From an uncultured Alphaproteobacteria bacterium (lineage in GTDB: Bacteria > Pseudomonadota > Alphaproteobacteria > HIMB59 > GCA-002718135), in contig CACBAT010000013.1 of the NCBI GenBank assembly GCA_902537325.1, positions 1 to 48,905 on the forward strand: 48,905 nt of DNA, given 5' to 3'. Every line of letters begins with the position of its first letter. Within the stretch, counting starts at the first letter, position 1. Position numbers and translations under genes: made by a program. Below are positions 1 to 8,492 of the stretch, in pieces. The notes below the pieces were generated by a model. That model saw only the letters and a list, made by a program, of their open reading frames with translations. It did not search any database and was not told where the DNA came from.

Positions 1-1319
1 TTAGGTTCTAAAATCAAAGCTCTAGCAATAGCAATTCTTTGTCGTTGACCACCAGAAAATTCATGAGGATATTTTTCTATTGTAGTATCATACTCTAAAC
101 CAACTTTTTCCAAAATATTTTTTAATTTTTTTCTTTTTTCTTTTGAACTAATATTAGGATAATGAACCATTAAACCTTCTGATATAATATCTTCGATATT
201 CATTCTTGGACTTAGGGATGAGAATGGATCTTGAAATACAACTTGAATATCTTTTCTTAAATCTAAAACCTCTTTTTTACTTAAATTATTTAAATTTTTT
301 TTATTTATTATTATTTCCCCTTTAGATTGTATTAATTTTAGAATTGCCAAAATAAGTGACGTTTTTCCTGAACCAGATTCGCCTACAATACCAATAGTTT
401 CTCCAATTTTTAAATTAAAGCTTACATTCTTTATTGCTTTTACATAGTCAATTGTTCTACTAAGTAATCCTTTTTTTATAGGATACCAAACATTTAGATC
501 CTTAATATTTATTATTGTTTCACTTTTTTGGTTACTGTTTTCCTTAATATTACTTTCATTGGATACTAATTCTTTAGTATATTCATGTTGAGGATTATTA
601 AATATTTTTTCTTTTGTACCAAATTCAATTACTTTACCATTTTTCATGACATATATGTAATCTGATAATTTTTTTACAACAGAGAGATTATGGCTTATAA
701 AAACCATAGACATACCCATTTTTTTTTGAATATCTTGTAATAATTCTAAGATTTGTAATTGGATAGTTACATCTAAAGCTGTAGTTGGCTCATCGGCTAT
801 TAATAAATCAGGTTCATTTGCAATACTCATCGCAATCATAGCTCTTTGTCTTTGTCCCCCCGATAGTTCATAAGGGTATATTTTTGGTCTTGATGAAATA
901 TCACGAAGTCCAACTTCATTTAGTAATTTTATAGTTCTTTTTTTTGCTTCTTTTTTACTTAGTGTATTATGTGTAGTAATTATTTCTTCAATTTGCTTAT
1001 TTATTGTATGCAGAGGGTTTAAGCTAGTCATTGGTTCCTGAAATATTGTTGAAATTTTATTTCCTCTTATATTTTGGATTTCCTTTTGACTTAAATTTAA
1101 CAAATTTTTATTATTATATATTATATTTCCTGTTTTAATGTTGGCTCCATTAGGCAATAATTTTAATATGCTTAGAGCTGATAATGTTTTACCTGATCCA
1201 GACTCTCCAACTATTGCTGTAGTTTTACCTTTTACTACATCAATATTTACATTTCTAACTACGTCAGTATATTTATTAAAACCTATACTTAAGTTATTTA
1301 TTGATATTATTTTTTCCAT
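1..1319 (-). CDS. yejF: YejF-type peptide ABC transporter ATPase with two fused ATP-binding domains (3' end cut by window edge)
   Basis: Energises import of short peptides (in E. coli YejABEF also takes up microcin C) by hydrolysing ATP on the cytoplasmic face of the permeases. The translation starts at the ATG at 1319 and shows two complete-looking ABC halves in one chain: a first Walker A GESGSGKT, a signature LSGGQRQRAMIA and Walker B LLIADEPTTALD, then after a linker a second Walker A GESGSGKT and signature FSGGQRQRIAIARAL. The second Walker B lies beyond base 1, so the gene is partial only because of the window. Two ABC domains in one protein is the YejF/DppD-DppF fusion form. It is the last visible gene of the yejA-B-E-F order, one base after yejE. 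The exact peptide substrate cannot be read from sequence. Confidence 0.9.
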   Translation of the reverse strand, partial: MEKIISINNLSIGFNKYTDVVRNVNIDVVKGKTTAIVGESGSGKTLSALSILKLLPNGANIKTGNIIYNNKNLLNLSQKEIQNIRGNKISTIFQEPMTSLNPLHTINKQIEEIITTHNTLSKKEAKKRTIKLLNEVGLRDISSRPKIYPYELSGGQRQRAMIAMSIANEPDLLIADEPTTALDVTIQLQILELLQDIQKKMGMSMVFISHNLSVVKKLSDYIYVMKNGKVIEFGTKEKIFNNPQHEYTKELVSNESNIKENSNQKSETIINIKDLNVWYPIKKGLLSRTIDYVKAIKNVSFNLKIGETIGIVGESGSGKTSLILAILKLIQSKGEIIINKKNLNNLSKKEVLDLRKDIQVVFQDPFSSLSPRMNIEDIISEGLMVHYPNISSKEKRKKLKNILEKVGLEYDTTIEKYPHEFSGGQRQRIAIARALILEP

Positions 1320-1320
1320 T

Positions 1321-2349
1321 TTAATTAAAAGTCTTTCTTGGATCTAAAGAATCTCTAATTGCTTCGCCTACAAAAACTAACAGACCTAACATCAAACCTA
1401 AGGTTAAAAAACTTGTAATTCCAAGCCATGGAGCTTGTAAATTATTCCTACCTTGATTTACCATTTCTCCCAATGATGCTGACCCAGGTGGTAAGCCAAA
1501 GCCTAAAAAATCAAGACCTGATAAAGCAGTTACAGATGCGCTTAAACTGAATGGAAGAAAAGTTACAGTAGCAATAGTAGCATTAGGTAACATGTGCCTA
1601 ATCATTATTCTTATGTTTGAAACACCTAGTGCTTTTGCAGCTCTTATATAATCAAAATTCCTTGCTCTTAAAAATTCTGCACGAACTACCCCAACATAAC
1701 CCATCCAACTAAAAAGTAACAAAATAATCAAAAGCCACCAAAAATTTGGTTGAATTACGCTAGCTAAAATAATTAAGACATACAAAGTTGGAATGGCTGA
1801 CCACACTTCCATGAATCTTTGGAAGAATAAATCAGTCTTTCCTCCAAAATAACCCTGTATTGCTCCTGCAGATACTCCTATAATCATTGAAAAAAATGTT
1901 AAAGTAAATCCAAATAATACGGATATTCGGAAACCATAAATTAATCTTGATAGTACATCTCTCGCTTGATCATCAGTACCAAGCCAATTTTTATTTGAAG
2001 GTGGTGAAGGAGCTGGAGCAGATAAATCTCTTATTATAGTATTATATGAATATGGAATTATAGGCATAATCATCCATCCATTTTCCTCAATTAAGTTTTT
2101 AACATATGGATCTTTATAATCTGCCTCAGTTTCAAAATCTCCTCCAAATGTTGTTTCTGAATAGAAAGAAAATATTGGATAATAAAAGTTTGAGTTATAA
2201 TTTACTAATAAGGGTTTTTCATTTGCAATAAAATTAGCAAATAAAGAAATAATAAATAAAAAACTGAATATCCAAAAAGAATAATACCCTCTTTTGTTGT
2301 TCTTAAAATTATTTAGTCTTCTTTGATTTAATTTTGATAATTTCTTCAT
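1321..2349 (-). CDS. yejE: YejE-type peptide ABC transporter permease
   Basis: Inner-membrane permease subunit that pairs with YejB to form the peptide channel. The 342-residue protein has an N-terminal membrane segment (about residues 25-43), a long periplasmic stretch containing the family's [19 protein letters not shown] motif, then at least five further hydrophobic segments. The EAA loop that contacts the ATPase is visible as [20 protein letters not shown]. The length is normal for the DppC/OppC/YejE family. It overlaps yejB by 4 nt (ATGA), which indicates translational coupling, and yejF starts one base past its stop. Confidence 0.92.
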   Translation of the reverse strand: MKKLSKLNQRRLNNFKNNKRGYYSFWIFSFLFIISLFANFIANEKPLLVNYNSNFYYPIFSFYSETTFGGDFETEADYKDPYVKNLIEENGWMIMPIIPYSYNTIIRDLSAPAPSPPSNKNWLGTDDQARDVLSRLIYGFRISVLFGFTLTFFSMIIGVSAGAIQGYFGGKTDLFFQRFMEVWSAIPTLYVLIILASVIQPNFWWLLIILLLFSWMGYVGVVRAEFLRARNFDYIRAAKALGVSNIRIMIRHMLPNATIATVTFLPFSLSASVTALSGLDFLGFGLPPGSASLGEMVNQGRNNLQAPWLGITSFLTLGLMLGLLVFVGEAIRDSLDPRKTFN

Positions 2350-3449
2350 TGTCTTGATTCAAAATCTATACGTGGATCAATAATTGAGTACATAAAATCA
2401 CCAATTATTCCCATAACCAAACCGAGTAGTGAGAAAAAATAAAGTGTTGCAAATATAACTGGATAATCTCTAGTCAGAGCAGCTTCGTATCCTAGTAAAC
2501 CTAATCCATCTAAAGAAAAAATAACCTCAATGAACAGAGAACTTGAAAAAAGAATTCCAATAAATGCTGATGGGAAACCAGCAATTACTATTAACATTGC
2601 ATTTCTAAATACATGACCATAAAGAACCTTTCTTTCAGTTAAGCCTTTAGATCGGGCAGTAATTACATATTGTTGATTTACTTGATCAAGAAATGAATTT
2701 TTTGTTAAAAAAGTCAATCCAGCAAACCCACTTACAAGCATTGCAATTAAAGGCAGTGCTAAATGCCAGAAATAATCTATTATTTTTTGAAATAATGTTA
2801 ACTCATCAAAATTTTCAGAAAATAAACCTCTTAGAGGAAAAATATCGTAAAACCTTCCTCCTGCAAAAAATACTATTAGTATTACAGCAAATAAAAAATT
2901 TGGTATTGCATAACCAATTGTTACAATGGAACTTGATAGTATATCAAACTTAGATCCATCCTTTATCGCTTTTCTGATACCGAGAGGTATAGATATTAAA
3001 TATACTAACAAAGTTGTCCATAAACCAAGTGATATTGATACTGGCATTTTATCTAAAACAATAGAAGTAACTTTTTGATCTCTAAAAAAACTTTCTCCAA
3101 AATCAAAAGTTAAATAATCTCTTAACATTTTCATGAAACGTTGATGTGCCGGTTTGTCCATTCCATACATCTTTTCTATTTCTTTTATAACATCTGGATC
3201 GAGGCCTTGTGCTCCTCTATATTTACTATCATTAACTGATGTAGAATTATCTCGATTAAACTCTAAAGTTTCACCTTCACCGCCACCAGAAAATCGAGCT
3301 GTTGATTCAACAGCTGTACCAGTCATTTGTGCAATCATTTGTTCTACTGGGCCTCCTGGAACAATTTGAATGATTGCAAAATTTATAACCATTATCCCAA
3401 AAAGAGTTGGGATAATTAAAAGAAGTCTTTTTATTAAGTAAGCACCCAT
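2346..3449 (-). CDS. yejB: YejB-type peptide ABC transporter permease
   Basis: Partner permease of YejE in a peptide importer. The 367-residue protein begins [19 protein letters not shown], the typical DppB/YejB first membrane helix, followed by the IVPGGPVEQ motif. A roughly 80-residue periplasmic insert (about residues 35-105) includes a Gly/Glu-rich patch. That insert distinguishes YejB from shorter DppB proteins. The EAA loop reads [20 protein letters not shown]. The C terminus ends in [14 protein letters not shown], as usual for the family. It lies 39 nt downstream of yejA, which supplies the binding protein, and overlaps yejE by 4 nt. Confidence 0.92.
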   Translation of the reverse strand: MGAYLIKRLLLIIPTLFGIMVINFAIIQIVPGGPVEQMIAQMTGTAVESTARFSGGGEGETLEFNRDNSTSVNDSKYRGAQGLDPDVIKEIEKMYGMDKPAHQRFMKMLRDYLTFDFGESFFRDQKVTSIVLDKMPVSISLGLWTTLLVYLISIPLGIRKAIKDGSKFDILSSSIVTIGYAIPNFLFAVILIVFFAGGRFYDIFPLRGLFSENFDELTLFQKIIDYFWHLALPLIAMLVSGFAGLTFLTKNSFLDQVNQQYVITARSKGLTERKVLYGHVFRNAMLIVIAGFPSAFIGILFSSSLFIEVIFSLDGLGLLGYEAALTRDYPVIFATLYFFSLLGLVMGIIGDFMYSIIDPRIDFESRQ

Positions 3450-3488
3450 ATTGTGCTATTTTATATTATTTCTAATAAACTTTAATGA

Positions 3489-5315
3489 TTAGTTTGATGT
3501 TCTATTTGATTGGATTGTTTCAAATTTATTCTGATTAATCCACCATGTATCGAAGCCTAAAGAATATTTTGGTTTTATTTTTGGTTGGTCAAAAAAATCC
3601 CAATATAGAACTCTGTATGAGGAGATATGCCATTGTGGAATAACATAATAATTCCATAGAAGAACACGATCTAGAGCTTTGGTTATTGTAATTAATTCTT
3701 CTCTATCACTAGCATTAATTAGACTTTCAATTAATCCATCTACAGCATAATTTGTTATACCAACAACATTCCTTGAACCATCGGTATTTGCAGCATCAGA
3801 CCCCCAAAAATTTCTTTGTTCATTACCTGGTGATAAAGATTGACCAAAGGTTTGCACAACCATATCAAAATCAAATGTTTCCATTCTTTTTTGATATTGC
3901 GCACTATCAATTGTTCTTACTTCGACAATTATTCCTAATTTTTCAAGATTATCTTTAAATGGGAAAACTATCCTCTCAAAAGCTGGTGATCGAAGTAAAA
4001 TTTCAAACTCAAAAGGCTCTTTCGTGTTAGAATGTAAAAGTTTTCCATTAACTAATTCCCATCCAGATTCTTCTAATAGTTTTGAAGCTTCTTGCAATTG
4101 CATCCTCATATAACCCGAGCCATCTGTTACTGGATTTGTATATATTTCTGTAAATATTTCTTTTGGCAGTACATCAAAATATGGATTTAAATAATTTAAT
4201 TCTTCTTTTGAAGGAAGACCAGAGGAAGCAAGTTCTGAATTTTCAAAAAAGCTATCTGTTCTTTTATATGCATCAAAGAATAAATTTTTATTAGACCATT
4301 CAAAATCAAAAGCATAAGAAAGAGCCTTTCTTACTCTTCTATCTTTAAATTTATCTTTTCTAATATTAAATGCAAAACATTGCATGCCTTGTGGATTTTC
4401 ATGATTTATTAATTCTTTTTTAATTAAACCTTCATTCACAGCATTTATATCGTACGCAGTTGCCCATTCTTTTGATGAATTTTCAGAGAAGAAATCAATC
4501 TCACCAGATTTAAAAGCTTCTCTTTCAATACCTCTGTCTTTGTAATAATCATATCTAATTGTGCCAAAGTTATCTTTACCAATTTTAATTGGTATTGATG
4601 CACCAAAACCCCAATAATTTTCATCTAGTTCATAAGTAATTGACCTTCCACTATCAAACGACTTAATTTTATAAGGACCACTCCCAATTGGAACTTCTAA
4701 AGATGTTTCTTCAAAATTTTTATTTTCCCAATAATGTTTTGGCAGTACAGGTAATTGGCCAACAATTAATACTAATTCTTTATTCGTATTTGTTGTAAAA
4801 TTAAATCTTACTCTATTTTCTTCTTCCTTAATAACTTCTTTTACATCACCATAATAATATTTATAAAATGGGTGACCTTTTTCCATCAAGGTATTAAATG
4901 TCCACACAACATCATCAGCTGTAATTTTTTTTCCATCGTGCCAATATGCTTCATTTCTTAATGTAAATGAAACCCAAGATCTATCTTCTGGCCATTCAAT
5001 CGTTTCTGCCAATAGACCATATTCTGTGAATGCTTCATCACTTGATCCCGTTGTTAATGTCTCATACAGTCCTCCAATTCCTGCTGCCGAGGTACCTTTT
5101 AAAATAAATGGATTGAAACTGTCATAGGTTCCAATGGCACTTCTTACTATTGATCCACCCTTGATTGAATTTGGATTAATGTATTCAACATTTTCAAAAT
5201 CTTTTGAGTATTTTGGTACACCATGCATTGCAATTGCATGAGATATATTGGTATTAGCTTGTGCTTTTAATTGAAAAATTAGAGTAAATGTAAAGATCAA
5301 AGTGAGTATTTTCAT
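3489..5315 (-). CDS. yejA: YejA-type periplasmic peptide-binding protein (solute-binding family 5)
   Basis: Periplasmic receptor that captures peptides and delivers them to YejBE. The 608-residue protein has a signal peptide (hydrophobic residues about 3-15, cleavage probably near AQA-NT around residue 20). It then carries the SBP family 5 motifs: LAETIEWPEDRSWVSFTLRN, the WHDGKKITADDVVWTF motif, and GSGPYKIKSFDSGRSITYEL further on. Length is normal for YejA-like proteins (about 600 residues, longer than DppA). It is the first transporter gene, followed by yejB, yejE and yejF in order, and begins 41 nt after the hisN-like gene. It could bind oligopeptides or peptide-nucleotide compounds; the specificity is not visible. 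Confidence 0.9.
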   Translation of the reverse strand: MKILTLIFTFTLIFQLKAQANTNISHAIAMHGVPKYSKDFENVEYINPNSIKGGSIVRSAIGTYDSFNPFILKGTSAAGIGGLYETLTTGSSDEAFTEYGLLAETIEWPEDRSWVSFTLRNEAYWHDGKKITADDVVWTFNTLMEKGHPFYKYYYGDVKEVIKEEENRVRFNFTTNTNKELVLIVGQLPVLPKHYWENKNFEETSLEVPIGSGPYKIKSFDSGRSITYELDENYWGFGASIPIKIGKDNFGTIRYDYYKDRGIEREAFKSGEIDFFSENSSKEWATAYDINAVNEGLIKKELINHENPQGMQCFAFNIRKDKFKDRRVRKALSYAFDFEWSNKNLFFDAYKRTDSFFENSELASSGLPSKEELNYLNPYFDVLPKEIFTEIYTNPVTDGSGYMRMQLQEASKLLEESGWELVNGKLLHSNTKEPFEFEILLRSPAFERIVFPFKDNLEKLGIIVEVRTIDSAQYQKRMETFDFDMVVQTFGQSLSPGNEQRNFWGSDAANTDGSRNVVGITNYAVDGLIESLINASDREELITITKALDRVLLWNYYVIPQWHISSYRVLYWDFFDQPKIKPKYSLGFDTWWINQNKFETIQSNRTSN

Positions 5316-5356
5316 ACTTTTAATATATGTCTATTTATTAAAAATTAAAATAAATT

Positions 5357-6130
5357 TTAGTTTATTAATTTAATTATTTCATCATGAAGAGAGCTTGTAC
5401 TGGAAGCAACTAAACTGCCATCTGAGTTTAGCGATATATCTTGTCCAAACTTATCCGTAATTACTCCACCAGCTCCTTCAATTACATTTACAAGGGCCAT
5501 ATAATCATGTACTTTTAATGTATCCTCTAAAACAATATCAATTAGTCCTGAGGCTAACATTCCATACATGTAACAGTCACCACCAAGTCTATAATATCTT
5601 GATTGTTCTTTTAGTAATTCTAATCCCTTTCTGATTTGAGGCTCATCAAAATATAATCCAGATGTAAAAAGATAGGCATCTTTAATTTGTTTAATTGCAC
5701 TAGTTTGAACATCTTTTCCATTACATTTTGTCTTTTGATTTTTTATTCCCATCCATCTCTCACCATGTGCAGGGCAATTAATAATTCCTAAAACTGGTTT
5801 TTTGTTATGAAGTAATGCAATTAAATTACCAAAATCTTTATGTCCAGCTATATAACTCCTAGTCCCATCTATAGGATCTAATACCCATAAAAATTCAGAG
5901 TCTATTTTTTCATTTTCATACTCTTCACCTAAAATTCCATGATGAGGATATTCTTTTCTTATTTTCTCTCTTAATACTTGTTCTGTTTCTTTATCTGCTA
6001 AAGTTACAGGACTTTCATCATCTTTAATTTCTATTTCAATTTTGTTTCTAAAATAATGCATCGAAGTTTTAGATGCATCATCGGCTAAAGAGTTTGCAAA
6101 TTTTGAAAACTCGTCTGCGTTTAAAATCAT
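5357..6130 (-). CDS. hisN: Inositol-monophosphatase family phosphatase, histidinol-phosphatase (HisN)-like
   Basis: Mg2+-dependent phosphatase of the inositol monophosphatase superfamily. In alphaproteobacteria members of this shape usually dephosphorylate histidinol phosphate (histidine biosynthesis) or inositol phosphates. The 257-residue chain carries the metal-binding motif GEE at about residues 68-70, the diagnostic WVLDPIDGTRSY at 82-93 (Asp85 and Asp88 as ligands), and the C-terminal DYMALVNVIEGAGG second-Asp motif. It sits between the cytochrome c gene (9 nt upstream) and yejA in a minus-strand run, and no other histidine genes are nearby. HisN is the best guess; SuhB or CysQ-like activity cannot be excluded. 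Confidence 0.75.
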   Translation of the reverse strand: MILNADEFSKFANSLADDASKTSMHYFRNKIEIEIKDDESPVTLADKETEQVLREKIRKEYPHHGILGEEYENEKIDSEFLWVLDPIDGTRSYIAGHKDFGNLIALLHNKKPVLGIINCPAHGERWMGIKNQKTKCNGKDVQTSAIKQIKDAYLFTSGLYFDEPQIRKGLELLKEQSRYYRLGGDCYMYGMLASGLIDIVLEDTLKVHDYMALVNVIEGAGGVITDKFGQDISLNSDGSLVASSTSSLHDEIIKLIN

Positions 6131-6139
6131 TACTTAAAA

Positions 6140-6685
6140 TTATGGGAGTGGTGCTGGATTATCTGAGTGTTCTCTTAGGAAATAAACTAAGTCTGCTCTG
6201 TCTTTTACTTTTTTCAAACCTGCAAAGTTCATTTTTGTTCCTTTTATATATTTTTTTGGCTTATATAAAAATTCTGCCAATTCTTCATACCCCCATTCTC
6301 CACCGTATTCGGCTAAAGCTTTAGAGTATGCAAAACCTTCAACATTTGCTTTTGGTCTGTTAATGATATTCCATAAGTGAGGGCCTACTTTATTGGCACT
6401 ACCCTTTTCATAATTATGGCAAGTAGCACATTTCTTGAATAATTTTTCTCCATTATCGACAGAAGCACTAGCTAATAACATTGATATTGGCTCTATTACT
6501 TCTTCTTTTTTTTCCACTACTCCTACACCAGTAGAATCCTCTGGGACATCTATTTTATAAGCAGTTTCTTTTTTCTCATCATGATCAATATCAATGACTA
6601 AATCTCCAAAATGGCCGATAAGGGTAACAATTAAGACTGCTAATATAATAGATGCTAAAATTTTATTAACTTCAAGCCCAGACAT
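6140..6685 (-). CDS. Membrane-anchored monohaem cytochrome c (CycM/c552-like)
   Basis: Class I cytochrome c held in the membrane by an uncleaved N-terminal helix. In alphaproteobacteria such CycM-type proteins carry electrons from bc1 to terminal oxidase. I start it at the ATG at 6685, giving 181 residues. The open frame extends further upstream to 6832, but that extension overlaps kdsB's start and looks non-coding. Residues about 8-25 form the anchor, followed by an acidic linker. The haem site CATCH has Cys86, Cys89 and His90, GPHLW is at 101-105, and the axial Met lies in GTKMNFAG (Met152). It fits electron transfer with the petABC operon elsewhere in the window, although the two are not adjacent. 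It is divergent from kdsB across about 90 bp. Confidence 0.85.
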   Translation of the reverse strand: MSGLEVNKILASIILAVLIVTLIGHFGDLVIDIDHDEKKETAYKIDVPEDSTGVGVVEKKEEVIEPISMLLASASVDNGEKLFKKCATCHNYEKGSANKVGPHLWNIINRPKANVEGFAYSKALAEYGGEWGYEELAEFLYKPKKYIKGTKMNFAGLKKVKDRADLVYFLREHSDNPAPLP

Positions 6686-6776
6686 GTATAAGTACATATA
6701 CAGATTTTTTAGAAGAAAGAATATATTTGTCGTAAGTATGAAATTTAAATTCTCTTGCTTAATTGTCGCATAAATT

Positions 6777-7511
6777 ATGAAAAGCGTAGTAATTATACCC
6801 TCACGAATGGCTTCCACTAGACTGCCAGGCAAACCCTTAATCGATATAAATGGTATTCCAATGATACAACGAGTATGGCAACGAGCAATTGAGTCAAATA
6901 TTGGAGAAGTCTTTGTTGCTTGCTCGGAAATTGAAGTGCATGATTTAATCGTAAATAATGGTGGTAAAGCTATTATGACAGATCCAAATCTCCCCTCTGG
7001 AACTGATAGAGTTCATTCTGCTTTTTTAAAGATAAAAAATAACAAAGACATTGATTTAATAATCAATCTACAAGGTGATATGCCTATTATAAATCCAGAA
7101 CATATTCTTAAAGTCACTGACCCAATAAAAAGAAATTTTGCTATTGGTACACTCGCAACAAACTTAAATGATAATGAATTAAATAATCCCAATGTAACAA
7201 AAGTTGAAGTTGATTTTAAAAAAAATGAAATAGCGCAGGCGTTAAGTTTTTATAGAAAAGTTACGATAGAAAATAAAAACTTATACCATCATGTTGGTAT
7301 CTATAGTTATACTCCAGATTCAATAAATACATTTATCAATCTACCTAAATCAAAAAATGAAATAGATTTAAGCTTAGAACAAATGAGAGCTATGGATTCC
7401 AACATTCCAATTGGAGTTACGTATGTTCCTGAGGTTCCAATGAGTGTAGATACAAAAGAGGATTTAATAAATATTGAAACTAATATAAGAGAGCACAATG
7501 ATAAAAGTTGA
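6777..7511 (+). CDS. kdsB: 3-deoxy-manno-octulosonate cytidylyltransferase (CMP-Kdo synthetase)
   Basis: Activates Kdo with CTP to CMP-Kdo for assembly of the LPS inner core in the cytoplasm. The 244-residue protein opens with the nucleotide-binding stretch IIPSRMASTRLPGKPL and continues with MIQRVWQRA, the acceptor-site motif NLQGDMPII around residue 100, and a late YSYTPDSINTFINLP segment matching the family. Length is normal. Its 3' end overlaps pheA by 14 nt, a compact arrangement. Presence of kdsB implies a Gram-negative LPS-bearing cell. Confidence 0.95.
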   Translation: MKSVVIIPSRMASTRLPGKPLIDINGIPMIQRVWQRAIESNIGEVFVACSEIEVHDLIVNNGGKAIMTDPNLPSGTDRVHSAFLKIKNNKDIDLIINLQGDMPIINPEHILKVTDPIKRNFAIGTLATNLNDNELNNPNVTKVEVDFKKNEIAQALSFYRKVTIENKNLYHHVGIYSYTPDSINTFINLPKSKNEIDLSLEQMRAMDSNIPIGVTYVPEVPMSVDTKEDLINIETNIREHNDKS

Positions 7512-8340
7512 TAGTTTTTCATTTCAAGGTGTAAATGGTGCTTATAGTGAACAAGCTGGAAAAAATATTTTTCCAAACGCAACAAGTTTACCGTGTGCAA
7601 CTTTTGAAGATATGTTTGAACATGTTAGATCAGGAAAATCAGAAGCAGCAATGGTTCCAATAGAAAACTCACTTGCAGGAAGAGTAGCGGATACACAAAG
7701 ATTGATACCCGACTCTAATTTAAAAATAACTTATGAATATTTTCATGAAGTAAATCATAACTTACTTGGAATTAGAGGTGCAAAAATCTCAGATATCAAA
7801 AGAATAAGAAGTCATGAACAGGGAATTGCTCAATGTCGAAACAAAATTTTAAAACTAGATAAACAAATGATTGTTGAAGCTGATACAGCTGGATCTGCTA
7901 AACTAATTTCAGAGTTAAACAATATTGAAGATGCTGCTATTGCATCTGCACTTGCTGCTAAGATCTATGATCTTGATATTTTGGAAAAAAATTTCCAAGA
8001 TAACCAAAATAACGTAACCCGATTTCTAGTTATGCAAAAAAATTTATTAGATATAAATCCAGATACAAAGGATATTCTTACAACATTAGTATTTACAGTT
8101 AGAAGTATTCCAGCGGTTTTATATAAATGTCTTGGTGGATTTGCTAGTAATGGTGTTAATATAACTAAGCTTGAGAGTTACATTCACCCACAGGGTTTTG
8201 ATGTTGCACAATTTTATGTAGATTTTGAGGGACATCCTGAAAATACATCTGTAAAATTAGCGTTAGAAGAGATGAAATTTTTTTGTAAGAAGATAGAAAT
8301 CCTTGGAGTATATGAAAAATCTTCATTCAGGAAAAAATAG
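7498..8340 (+). CDS. pheA: Prephenate dehydratase with C-terminal ACT domain
   Basis: Converts prephenate to phenylpyruvate in phenylalanine synthesis. The 280-residue protein has a PDT domain starting FQGVNGAYSEQAG, then VPIENSLAGRV (family signature, about residues 59-69), AIASALAAKIYDLDILEKNFQDNQNNVTRF, which holds the NxTRF catalytic signature near residue 180, and a C-terminal ACT domain (about residues 195-275) with NITKLESYIHPQGFDVAQFYVDFEG containing the ESR/P-like Phe-binding region. There is no chorismate mutase domain, so it is the monofunctional form usual in alphaproteobacteria. It overlaps kdsB by 14 nt and therefore probably shares its transcript. Confidence 0.93.
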   Translation: MIKVDSFSFQGVNGAYSEQAGKNIFPNATSLPCATFEDMFEHVRSGKSEAAMVPIENSLAGRVADTQRLIPDSNLKITYEYFHEVNHNLLGIRGAKISDIKRIRSHEQGIAQCRNKILKLDKQMIVEADTAGSAKLISELNNIEDAAIASALAAKIYDLDILEKNFQDNQNNVTRFLVMQKNLLDINPDTKDILTTLVFTVRSIPAVLYKCLGGFASNGVNITKLESYIHPQGFDVAQFYVDFEGHPENTSVKLALEEMKFFCKKIEILGVYEKSSFRKK

Positions 8341-8394
8341 GATTTTTTGAAAAGTCTATTTATATTTTATTTACATTAATGTTATATTGCTACA

Positions 8395-8482
8395 GGGAGG
8401 ATTGAGGGCAAATAAATTGCTAATCCAGTCAGATCTGAAAAGAAGCAGCTGTAACAATCTTGTTTGGGTCTCAACTCCTTCC
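8395..8482 (+). ncRNA. ffs: Signal recognition particle RNA (4.5S, small bacterial type)
   Basis: RNA scaffold that binds Ffh and guides ribosomes making membrane proteins to the translocon. The conserved apical domain is at about 8427-8452, reading GATCTGAAAAGAAGCAGCT. It corresponds to the canonical GGTCCGGAAGGAAGCAGCC, with the GNRA tetraloop GAAA at 8437-8440. The two ends pair: GGGAGGATTGAG (from 8395) with CTCAACTCCTTCC (ending 8482). A TATATT -10-like box lies at 8383-8388, suggesting a start near 8395; no clear -35 is seen. Location directly before dnaX is common in alphaproteobacteria. End points are approximate by a few bases. Confidence 0.85.
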
Positions 8483-8492
8483 ATTGATTATA

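Noticed and set aside
1138..1347. Plus-strand 69-residue frame over yejF
   Set aside because: It is antisense to the Walker A region of the yejF gene, has no ribosome site and resembles no known protein.
6686..6832. N-terminal extension of the cytochrome c to 6832
   Set aside because: The extra 49 residues overlap the kdsB start and put the membrane anchor mid-protein. The ATG at 6685 gives a normal anchored cytochrome.
8460..8492. Upstream TTG extension of dnaX (11 residues)
   Set aside because: It starts inside the SRP RNA stem. The ATG at 8493 begins the conserved MTKEKKYKVLAIKYRPQ-like N terminus.
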